Source: Annona cherimola (Eukaryota > Streptophyta > Magnoliopsida > Magnoliales > Annonaceae). From it: a DNA stretch of 64,000 bases. Location of the stretch: assembly GCA_030490835.1 (NCBI GenBank), contig CM059972.1:52061563-52125562 (forward strand), given 5' to 3'. This document shows, piece by piece, positions 47,270 to 58,150 of this stretch (position 1 is its first letter; each line of letters opens with the position of its first letter). The notes beneath the pieces were generated by a model. That model searched no databases and was not told the origin of the DNA. It saw only the letters and a program-made list of their open reading frames with translations. The translations under genes were made by a program, and so were the position numbers.

Positions 47270-47545
47270 ATTAGAAATACTTCTGTGAAAACTATGCAAC
47301 TAAAAAAAGAGGGAGTAAAAAACAAAAAGCAAATTTAGAACTTGGGTCAGAGGAGCCAAGTCGACTCCACAAGCCGATGATTCGGCTACCCACCTACAAA
47401 AGGCAGGAATTTGACTTCCCTCTCATTCCTATCCTATCTCATTCATCTCTCATTTCTCCCCTATTCCTCTCAAGAGAAATCCTTCCTCTCCACCTGAATC
47501 TCAACATCCATCTAAACTTTCAAAGATCCATCAATCTTGGAACCC

Positions 47546-48915
47546 ATGACACCAAAAGTTGTATCAAAACCATCCAAACTTCCCATTTTTAGACTGTCTA
47601 AATCACATACAGGGGAGGACGTGCCTCGTCGGCAACAAACACTGTCCAAGCGAGCTTGGGAAGAGGCTATAACCTCCACAGGCCGTCGAGTTCGGTTTCA
47701 TAAAGGTAATCCATCCATCTCGGCACCCAGAGAAGAATCATATCTTGAATCTAGTGATAGCTTAGACATGGGTGGAAAGAGAAGGGGAACTCCCACTCAA
47801 AGGGGCCAAGTCCTTAAAATGTCAACCGACTATTTTAGAACTGAACGACAGCACAGTTAGTTTTATAGACATTTTTATGAAATGAAGACCTTTTTGCCCA
47901 AAATCATAGATTTCAAGTTCTTGCATGAATATGAGTTTGGAATTCAGGAACTATTGGATTATCAAGGCTGGACTAGGCTACTGAAAGAAGACGACAAGAT
48001 ATATCCTGATTTAACTAGGTTGCTCTATTACCTATGGGATCAGGAGTATCTGACCACCTATATGAAAGGGGTGGGAATAAACCTGGGGCTCGAACATGGA
48101 ATAAGTAAGAGAACTGTTGTTGATCGAGTGGCCAACATTCTAGGAGTACCTAGAGATGACGAACCCTTTCCAGGTGGCTTGACACTTACCCAGATGTATA
48201 ATCAATTGACGAATAGCAACAAATACCATCCAGGTATCAAGTTTTTGCACTACGTGGATCTATCTCCAAGACTACGGGTCCTACAGCTGCTCATCGCCCA
48301 CCGTATCTACCATAAAGGAGGAGGCCGAAATCAACTCAATCCTCAAGAGGCCAAAATCCTATGAAAAGTAGCCAATCGGGTCAAAGTGAATTTTCCAAAA
48401 CTGTTTCTGGAGGCCCTTAAACTGAAAAAGGATAATCCAAGGGGCGTTTTACCATATGGCACGTGGATCACAAAGATCTTAGCCTATTATCATGTTGACT
48501 TGGATGGCGAGCCCTATGAGGTGCTAAAACCCACCAATGACATCAAGTGTACCCTGTTGACCTTGATGAAGATCGACTTGGAGGCATTTTGAGCTGATCG
48601 ATTACAGAAACGAATGGAAAATGAGTTTGAAGACGCTCCTGCTCAACCAGAAGCCGAGGAAGCTCACCTTGAGGGGAAGGATCTGCCCCATTGTGATCCC
48701 ATTCCATCTCCACCTCCTGCTCCTCCAGCTCCCGCCTCACCTGCGTCTCATGGATCATGTTCCCCTCATGGATCGTGGGCAACCGATCACTTTGTCTACT
48801 CTCTGGATCAACTGTCCACCTCCAAGGCAATTTTGGAGTGTCTACAACATATGGAGAGCCGCATTTCTCAAGCATTGGGAGCAATCAACATTTTCATTGA
48901 TGGAAATGCATAGAT
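47546..48915 (+). pseudogene. 3' ORF of copia element D (plant transposon protein-like)
   Basis: The start is ATG 47546 (MTPKVVSKPSKLP), matching MAPK in A and E. The core is TDYFRTERQHS, IIDFKFLHEYEFGIQELLDYQGW, LTLTQMYNQLTNSNKYHPG, LLIAHRIYHKGGGRNQLNPQE and KDNPRGVLPYGTWITKIL. In-frame stops occur at about 47859, 48361, 48590 and 48912. Apart from these the frame is largely kept for some 450 codons, unlike pol. The C-terminal part is Pro/Ala/Ser-rich with SHGSCSPHGS, shared with A and E, then a helical MESRISQALGAI segment. It is diverged from A and E elsewhere. The function is unknown. Confidence 0.75.
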
Positions 48916-49460
48916 GGCAGGACAAATTGGATTAGCAATTGACGGCTATCAAATATCAACTTGCCTCAGGTAGTCGTCATGGCCGGCCTATTCCAAGCCT
49001 CACCGACTTTGATCCTTATTGGGGCAAATCTGTCTGAGCTGAACCCACCGTTCAGGCTCCATCATCCCCATTCTCCTCAGCCTGTGCTCATCCTATACCT
49101 CCACCTCACCTATTGCCTACCCCATCTTTGCTTTTCAATTTCACAAATCTCGCTTTTCGTACTTATTTTTTTGATGTTTTGACAAAAAGGGGGGAGAGAG
49201 AGAATAAGGTTATTTTTTGGGTTGGGTAGAATGTATGAATTGAATTAAAATTGCATCATTTCTGTATATTTATGACTTGACTTGAATGAATATTTTACCT
49301 TGTGCTTAAAATGTTATGAATGAAATGTCATTCTTATGAAGTATTGTGTAACCAACATGACTTGACAATAGAATCCAATACAAAGTGTTAACTAAAACAT
49401 GAAATACTTTTTAAATGATAAAATTGAAAGATTTATCTCAAATTGATTTTGTCAATCATC

Positions 49461-49474
49461 AAAAAGGTGGAGAT
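49461..49474 (+). other. Polypurine tract of element D
   Basis: AAAAAGGTGGAGAT abuts TGTTGTAAAC of the 3' LTR. One T interrupts the purine run. A second, longer purine tract (GACAAAAAGGGGGGAGAG, 49181-49198) lies about 280 bp upstream. Confidence 0.75.
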
Positions 49475-49777
49475 TGTTGTAAACATAAGACAAATTAAGC
49501 ACAATCCATGTTTCGATGATTAACAATTCAATTTAAGAATTACTTTAGTACTAATGTGTTTATTAAGTGATGCCAAGATTCAAATGCTCAAAGGTCAAAA
49601 GAGTGGTAGGCCAAGTCGCATGCTAAGTCGACTCAGGTATCGCTTAGGTGAAGTCGATACCGAAGTCGACTTCAGTATCGACTTCAAAGCCTCAAAAATC
49701 AACAGCTCTGAAATCTGGACCTCTAGACAGACGAAGTCGCAACCGAAGTCGACTTCGCCTAAGACTTAGGTGAAGTC

Positions 49778-52700
49778 TATGGCACCCCAAACCCGAGCGT
49801 CACATCCTGGGCCTTACCTCGGGATCGTTATTGATTAGTAAACGTGATCAAGATTGTTGCCCTGTCACACAGCAGGTTTTAACGGATATTTATCCAAATA
49901 AATATATTTTCATAGAAGTTTATTTCCTTCCATTTTTCATCTCATGCATACTTAGGTCATTTCCACCTAACAATTTCATAGTTAAGCATGATGTTCAAAA
50001 GACATTTCAAACTTTCACATAAATCAGATGTCACAGCATGTATCATCCATAGTTGTCAACATAGAATCATCAAATTAATTTACAATCATTCAACATAGAT
50101 TTTTCACAAACATGTACTTATAATGTTTTTCCATTTCTCCAATGGTCGGTTCTTGCTCCTTTGCCAAGCCTCTTCTTTCACCTGTCTATGGGTTTGGAAC
50201 ACGAAAATGTGAGTCGTAAACTCAATAAGCAAGCTATGTATTTTACAGGCAATATCTTTCATTTAAAATAACTTGGAAAGCAATTCGTACCTTTTGGAAA
50301 GGTATACCTTGAAAACATAGTTCTTGTACTTATCACAGGTACGACATGCATAATGCAATATAAAACCATGAACATGTCCTTCATAGGATGGAAGCTAGCT
50401 AGGTGACCATCCGTCCTTGTCTTCTCTCATCTCAAGGAGGGCGCCGCCGGCCTTTGGCCTATCTTAGCGACTTGGTCACACCAAAGGGGGACAATTGGTC
50501 TGCTTATACCTTTCAAGTGGACCTAGTACTTTGTGCACATGAGACTTTCATAAAAATCATCTTTAACATGCTAGCATGATTTTTCATATAGAAACTTAGA
50601 GTCACATTTTCATAACATTTATCAAAGAAATTTCTCAATATCACATTGTAAACAAAAGAATCATTTCAAATACATATTTAACTAAGGAATGGCCATCCTT
50701 AAATACATTAGAAATAATTTCAATAATCACATCAAAACATTTAAAGAAAAAGTTGCATTTATGTAAACAATTTAGAAAATACAAATCATTTAAAAATTTG
50801 TTTGCTTACCTGTGTTTCTCTAGCTTTCCAAATCTGCCTTTTCTTTGCCCTTGCTTACATGAGAATAATATAATATTCATATATTTCTTTTTCTTGCATC
50901 CAACTTAGTTTTTCACCCATTTTCATTAACATACATAATCCATTTGACTTCTCAAGTCATTATGCTTATACAACTCATACTTGTACATTACATCGGCTAT
51001 TACACATCATATTTAATCTCATAAGTAGGTTAATCATTCAATCACTTAATAACCATCTAATAGTCATTATTTAAAGGTTCATTACCTTCCATACACCATT
51101 TTTCACTTATTTTCCAAAATTTTACACATCGGTGCTCATTTTAAGCACACGTTGTCGCCTTAAGCCTCATTAATTAATTTCAAAATTTTGAAATTAAAAT
51201 CATGCATCTAAATAGATGTATATTCACAGAATTTATCATACTTTCATGCATTTTTTCCCATAATCAATTTACATAAGTCATTTACCACTTATGCATGTTC
51301 ATCCATCCACATATACCCATTTTACAACACATATATGATGCATTTCATAAAATTTTACAAATCAGCAACTTGGTCCATATTTCAGCATGATTAGCATCCT
51401 TAATTAACACTTTATTTAGGGAATTTTTATGAAATTTTAATCCACTAATCATAGGTTTCCAAAACAGCAACTTTGGAACCCGTTTTTCATACTTTTAATG
51501 TATCTTTCGATACTTAACCCTAAAAAGTTTTAAAATTCCGAATTTCCAACAATTAATCCAACTTTTCCTAACCCAAATCTAGGGTATTAACACATATTTA
51601 ACATTCATAATTTAACTCCTCTCAAAACAGCAACTTTCATGTACATATGGGGTATCTTTCTCACCCCATTTTGCATGTTCCTACTTAGGCCCTAAAATTC
51701 CAAATTTAAGGCAAGATAATTTCATTCCTTTTGATCATTAAAAGTAACCTATATTTAGAGTAATTTACCCTCTAAATCATACATTATTCACTTAAGCATA
51801 CTTATACAACATATATGTCACAAAAACATGAAAATTGGATCATAGACATCACTTTGAATTCTATTCTTTCTAAAATTCATATCTTAGGCTCAAATCAACA
51901 TATATATTTCACTAAAACATCATTCACAGCCTAAACATGATACTAATCCAAAACAGCAACTTAACACTTGCATTTAGGATTTATCAAGTTAGGTTTTCAA
52001 CCCATATTCCATTCTAATCTCCATTTCAACTTCATAAATCATTGAAATTCATATATATATCTTAATACTCATTCAATATTTAATAAAATGGCATGTTGAA
52101 TCACCATTTAAGGAAAATTTATGCATCAAATTCATATCTAAAAATTTGGGGGTATAAAACTTAAAATCAAAGGGTTTAACTCATCACATACACTTACTTG
52201 ATTGTTGCAACCTTAACCCTAATCAACTCAAGTTTGATTCCTCCTCCTTTTTCTCTTTCTTTTTCCTTCTTTTTTCCTCCTTTTTCTTCCTCCTTGCTGG
52301 GGTTCCCTTGTACGTGAGCTGCTACTGAGTTGTGGGGAGTGTTTTGCTACTTAGAAATTTTTCTAACACTTCACCCTCATGGCCGTCCACCCTATATATA
52401 AGAGCTGGATTTTTTTCCAGCTTGTAGACCCCACTTTGAGCATGATTTGAATGGTAAATTAATGAATTTTTATCCATTGATGTGTTGTTTCATTTGTGGC
52501 CAAGTAAAATCATTTTAACCACATTTTTTATTATAAAAAATCTGCTCAAGATATGCTTTAGCAAGCTGTCCATTGCACTTGTCCACCTAGCTGCTCTTTT
52601 TTCTAGATTTTTCCACACTTTGGCAGCCTTAATCTAAGGGTAATTTATGCACCTAATTAGTAGCTAGTTCAGCTATTAATTTATCATAAAAAATCCAGAA

Positions 52701-53737
52701 AAATTTCAGTAGCAGGTCACTTAACGTCCATGTGCATGACACCTATGCTGTCCACCATTTGATCTTTAAATGGGAAGCTGATATTAACGATTTTACAGGG
52801 ATTTTTTCACATGAATAAATGCACATTTATACATCCCTACATGCTAGCTACATAGGTTCATAAACTATATAAATAAAAAATTTGAAAAAATCCAAACAGC
52901 AGCTGGTTTGGACATCCATGGTTGCCACCTTACCTATGCTCCTTTGAGCTTTCCTTTATCCCCATAAATCCCAACGTCCTTGCAGGGATAATTCCATGAA
53001 TTTTGTATTATATGATAATGCACAAAATATCCTGGATTTAAGCTTCATTCGACACCTCTTTAAGCCATTAAAATTTGCATTTAATTCATGCATCCTTTGC
53101 CTTAAATGCATGGTACTCTTGGGTGTAAAAGTCAACTGCATACACCTTTTTCTATTCAGAAATTTTCCCAGCATAATTTTATTAATCTAATCCTTCCAAA
53201 ATATTAATCTCATAATTTTATTCAACTATTTCAAATTTCATCTCAATCCGATTTTTCTAGCTCAAGTTATAGCCATTTGAAGTTAATGGTTGAATTTGAA
53301 ATATGATCAATTAATTGTCACACTAATTTCATCAGGGATTTTCATAATCCAATAATCCCATAAGATCAAGCCCATTATTATCTACTTCTCTTTCAAATTT
53401 CACTTGAATCCGCCTTACAGGCGTTGAGTTATGAATTTTCTAGTATTTTTTCACTTAACTTGATAATTATCCTTTAAATTCTCATAATTCATACCAAATA
53501 ATTTAAAATAATTATTCATGATATATTGGTATGTTTTAATCACCATAAAACTACTTTAATCCCATTGTCCCATATCAGCTTATAATGATTACTCGAATCA
53601 TTATTGTTAATCCTTAGCCCTAATTGCGATAACTTAGCAAAATCACAAAATCATCTAAAATTTAATTAATTCACATATAAATCACATGTATATGTTTAAT
53701 GCATACAATTGAGTCCTACATAGGTTGAGATTTCACA
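49778..53737 (-). mobile_element. Solo LTR F of the Ty3 family, 3.96 kb
   Basis: It is flanked by AAGTC (49773-49777) and AAATC (53738-53742). The empty-site sequence is visible in D's 5' LTR near 22864, which confirms the 5-bp duplication with one mutation. The minus strand runs TGTGAAATCTC... to ...TTTGGGGTGCCATA (terminal CA now TA). It is close to the LTR of element B. Minus-strand signals are the purine-rich leader (about 52330-52230), GTAAGT at 52197, the mini-exon 50853-50810 and an acceptor at 50187-50186. Confidence 0.9.
50810..50853 (-). other. Putative mini-exon in Ty3 LTR F
   Basis: A 44-nt purine-rich block (CAAGGGCAAAGAAAAGGCAG...) lies on the minus strand. It is preceded by TTATTCTCATGTAAG and followed, after ACACAG, by GTAAGC (GT at 50809-50808). 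It aligns with the mini-exons in H and, more loosely, C and G. Confidence 0.5.
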
Positions 53738-55010
53738 AAATCACAACATTAAGTCGACTCCAACTGCGACTTGGGAGAACTTCAGTTGGAGGAGTTGAAG
53801 CTCACAGAGTTAAGTCGCATATCAAGTCGACCTCATCATGCGACTTGGGTGAAGTAGCACCTCAAGTCAACTCAAACTTGAGACTTGAGTGAAGACCAAG
53901 ATCAAAGATGTTTCTAAACTCCTATTTCAGAAAGATGAAGACCAAAATCAAGAGGCAATGACAAGCTTGAGTCGAGACAAATTAAAAGTTTTTATTAAGT
54001 GATCAAGGAATATTGAACAACGTCAAATATCAAGGTCTAAAAGCTCAAATGAAGATATATACATATGAAGAACAAGGAAAGGCTAAACACACAAGTAGAT
54101 CACAAACAAGTCAAAAGTTCCGAGAAGATAGATGGCTGGTGAAGTAGCATCCGAAGTCGACTTTACCTGCGACTTGGTTCAAGTCTAAAAACCAAGTCGA
54201 CTTACGTATGGAACTCAACTGGAATCCTAAAGGCTGAAGTCGCATCCGAAGTCAACTCCACTCTGCGACTTGAACGAAGTCACATCCCAGGTCGACTCCA
54301 AATGCAACTTGAATCGTAACGGTTGGAAAAATTCAAATGTTGGCGCATTAAATGCATGTCACCTATCTCCAAATGTTCGAATTTACTCCCCTCTATTTAA
54401 GACACTTCAAATGAACGAGGAAGGGTAGATAAGAGAGCATTGATTGAGTTTAACTTCCTCATTTTATAGCATTTAAGTGATCCACAAGAAAGTTTTCAAG
54501 AAGAACTCTGCATCAAACTGCTGAGTGATGAATTGCTTCATCTTCTACTTCTTTTACTAGTTCTTCTCTGTGCTTGAATCTGCCTACACAATTGTAACGT
54601 GTAGTTTCTTTCTATATTCATTAATCATTTGTATTTCACTTGGTTTAGTATTGGAGACTAAGACCAAGTGAAGGCAAAGTAGCGTGTGACTAGAGTGGAA
54701 CTCAAGTGTGTATAAGGCCCCCCTAGAGCTGAAATCTAGAAGAGAGCAAGGGCTCTGTTGTATTGAAATCCTATTTTAGTGGAACCCAAGACACTAAGGA
54801 GTGTTCTTGGAGGTGTGGAGTACGGAGGGTTGTCCCGAACCACTATAACTTCTTGAGTTTCAATGTTTACTACTTTTATATTTCATGTTTTTCATTCAAG
54901 GGGACAAAACTCTCAAGGGGTTGAGTTTTTTAGTTATGAAAGAATTTTTTAAAGGTCCAATTCATCCCTTCCCTCTTGGGCTTTGCCATAAACTCGGGAC
55001 CAACAATTAT

Positions 55011-57398
55011 TTCCAAAGGATTTTATGGAAAAAAGAGGAGTTTTGACTGTTTCACAAAGAAATAATTGCAAATAAGTTTTGAATTTTACTCTCATAGGAT
55101 TGTGAAAGCAAATGTGTTTATGAAAGAAAAAAAGGGTTTAATTTGTAGAAGGAAAATTTGTTACTCTTCAAACGACACTTAAAATAAATGATGGATTAAA
55201 AATGGTCCATTTGGTTTAAATGTTTATTAAAAATGTCTGATTTCCTTCAAATATGGAAATACTTTAAAAATGGCTTGAAAATGTTTACACGGGTGTTCCA
55301 AAGAGGATTTAAAGATGGCCAACCCAATAAGTTAATTTCACAAAAAAATTAATTTTGGTTTGCGAAATAGCATACAAAGGGCTATGCAAGCTCTTCTTTA
55401 CCTAAAAGAAGGACAAGAACGACATGTGGACAAGTATATGATTCTAGGGTGGATCAAGGAGAATGATGCAATTGCATATCCTTAGTGTGTGAAAAGCCCC
55501 AAAAAAGAAATAAAGAAAAGGTTTGTGAGAAGAGATTTCTCTCTTTGTATAATGAAATCATTTGAAATGCTTTCAAATCCTTTATCATGATAATTTTAAG
55601 ATTTATTACAAGCAACATTTTTAGAAAAGATTGTTTTCTCAAACATTACAAATGCTTATCAAAATATTTTACTTAAATGTTTCTAAAAGTATTTAAGGGT
55701 GGTCATTCTAAAACTAGATTTCAAATATGTAAAGTGGGTGCGCGCACTTTTCAAGATGGTTTAAAATGACATGGACTGTGGTCTATGATGTTTCATGAAA
55801 TCATGCTCGCATGTAGATATCTATGATGATGTATGGTGCACCAGAACAATGAATAGGTCGATTGTAGAGACGGTCGCAGATGAACCGAGGCCCACTCTAC
55901 ATATGGCCAAGTCTCTAATGGATGGCAGGAGGCCAATGGCGCCCTCCTTGATATGGAAGCAGGTTTAAGGAACGACCGCGTAGCTAGCGTGCTATTATAT
56001 GATAGATTCTCTTCCAAAAAGTAGAATGATCACTTGGTAAGTGTCAAAACTAGATGGGGAGAAATGCATTTACATATGTTTTGCTTTGAAAAACTCAAAA
56101 TTTTGGGATATAAAATTATTTATGCAAAAATATTACCCTAAATGGGATTTTATAAGCCTATACGAAAAAGTTACCCTAAAAACATGGTGTTTTACACGAC
56201 AAGTGTAAATATCAAGGTTGAGATGAAATATTTTCTATGTAAATGCATTCATGAAAAATGATTATGTGCATATGCTTGTTTGTTTTAAACAAGCCCCAAA
56301 TTGGGATTATGAAAATGATTTACAAGAAAAATGATTTAGGACATAAAAATGTCCGTTGCCAAAAAGGGATTATGTGAAAAATGACATAGGACATAAAAAT
56401 GTCTATTGCCAAAAGGGTTTATATGGAAAAAGTTGTGGGACATAAAAATGCTCACTGCCAAAAAGGGTTCATGTGAAAAATATTTAGGATATAAAAATGT
56501 CCGTTGCCAAAAAGGGATTTATGTGAAAAATGTTTTAGGACAAAAAATATCCACTGGTAAAAAGAGGTTTATGTAAAATATCTTGGAACATTAAAAAAAT
56601 ATTCACATAAGAACAAAAGGGGATTACCTAAAAAGGTTTATATACGTATGCAATGCCTTTGCAAAGCCCACACATTGGGTCTTTATGATGAGATTTTTAT
56701 GAAAATGTTTTACATGAAACTGCTTGCCTAAAGATAAAATGCTCGCTTACTGAGTTATCACTCACGATTTGTTTTTTCAAACCTTAGACAAGTACTGGGA
56801 AGCTCAAGAGGTAGAGAACTTGAGCATTGAGGTAAGGTATGAGATGGTATGCATGTGTGTGCTAAGATGATTATCTATGATGTATAAAATGGTATGTCTG
56901 GAATGTTTAAGGTTGTTAACGTATGTGAACATGAAGAGAGTTCTAAAGGCTATGTGAATTGATAATTTAATGTACGTACACAAGTATGTATGTTAAATAT
57001 TTAATGATGAATGTATTTTATATGATCATGGCATGGCCAGGTTGATAAAATCAATGATGTAAGGGAACATGATGAAAATTTTATGAATGATATGTATAAT
57101 TAATGACAACTGTCAAGAGATGAGTTTATGAAAATGTATATAGGAAGGGAAATCAAGTAGTATTTTAAAATGCTATGTGCAACAAATTACAAGTGTATTA
57201 TTACTTGTAAGATGAATTGAGTGTAACGAAAAGAAATGAAATGATGAAGGGAAAATGAATGAAAAGAAATAAAAATTTGGACGAGATACAATTAAGAACT
57301 CGCCGCATGATCAGTGCAACAATCCTGACTCACATTTACCAATCAATAAAGATCTTAGAGTAAGGCTTTATGTGACGCCTCAGGTTGGGGGCGCCACA
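55011..57398 (+). repeat. Ty3 LTR C, right part
   Basis: This continues the LTR interrupted by D at ATTAT. It contains the repeats at 56330-56600, the acceptor-like TTTTTTCAAACCTTAG (56772-56787) and the conserved end GGTTGGGGGCGCCACA at 57398. With 20651-22567 it gives at least 4.3 kb of one LTR. It is collinear with G read on its minus strand. No genes are present, and the short ORFs are not conserved. Confidence 0.82.
56330..56600 (+). repeat. Tandem repeats with GGACATAAAAATGTCC palindrome in LTR C
   Basis: About five degenerate units of 55-60 bp each have GGACATAAAAATGTCC, a TTGCCAAAAAGGG word and a TATGTGAAAAAT word. They are homologous to 26380-26850 in G. Confidence 0.75.
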
Positions 57399-58150
57399 CT
57401 GAGTCTGTTGTAAAGTTTTGGACTCAATTGGGCCAAGCTGAATGGTCTTCAAGGGCTTTGGGCCCAACTAGAGAATTGTGGGCCTCATTAGGTTAGCTGA
57501 AGTATTTTGAGCCCAATTGGGTTGACTTCTAGGCTCTGAGACCAAATGGGTTTCTTGAAGGATTTTTTAGAGCCAATTGAGATATTTGGGCACATTGGGT
57601 CACTTTTGAGGGTTTTGAGCTTAAATAGGTCTACTAGAGACCTCTAGGCCAAATGAAAGTTTCTCGGCTCAAACAAGTCCTTATTGAAATGTTTTATATC
57701 CAAGTGGGCTTATAGAAAGTTGTGGGCCAAATGGGCTTATTAGAGACTTCTGGGCTCAACTAAGCTTATTAGAGGGTTTTGGGCCTACCCAGGTCATCTG
57801 AAGAATTTTTGGTATCAAGTGGGCCTATTAAAGGGTGTGAGGCTCAATTGGACTGACTAGAAGACTGTAAACTCAACTGAAGTGTTTTGGACCCAAATAG
57901 GTTCAAATGGGTTGGAGTCAACTCGAAGGAAGGTTTTGACCTCGAATAGGTAGTTCAAGGCCTAACTGGGCTTATTGGAAAGTTTTAGGCCTGACTAAGA
58001 CGCTTTAGGCCTACCCGAGCCTATTAGCAACTTTCGGACCCCATCAGGCTGTCTAATGGGTTGTGAGCCTAAGTAGGTCTGAAATGAGTCAAACTGAGTG
58101 TTTTGAGCCCAAATAGATTAAAATTGACTCAAATAAGTTGGACTGGGCCC
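57399..58150. repeat. Degenerate GGGCC-rich short tandem repeat
   Basis: About 750 bp are made of variants of TTTTGGGCCCAAATGGGCTTATTAGAG at irregular 30-45 bp intervals, with GGCCCAA and its near-inverse TTGGGCC both common. No ORF, LTR terminus or transposase is seen. It could be an old minisatellite or part of an unrecognised element. Confidence 0.6.

Larger units (their letters stand above)
22568..55005 (+). mobile_element. Copia element D (SIRE/Maximus-like), split by four insertions
   Basis: The 5' LTR (22568-24142) and the 3' LTR (49475-55005, itself interrupted) are flanked by the duplication ATTAT (22563-22567 and 55006-55010). The order is LTR, iMet-type PBS, gag, protease, integrase, RT, RNase H, 3' ORF, PPT, LTR. 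Solo LTR G, solo Athila LTR K, element E and solo LTR F lie inside it, each with its own target duplication. Without them D would be about 9.9 kb. Its two LTRs differ by roughly 6-8 percent in the stretches compared by eye, so it is older than E. Confidence 0.92.
49475..55005 (+). repeat. 3' LTR of copia element D, interrupted by solo LTR F
   Basis: The left part is 49475-49777 and the right part 53738-55005, about 1.57 kb once F is removed, matching the 5' LTR. It ends CGGGACCAACA, followed by target duplication ATTAT. GTCGAC-type arrays lie at 49600-49770, 53750-53880 and 54140-54320. A TATA-like CTATTTAAG lies near 54395. Confidence 0.9.
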
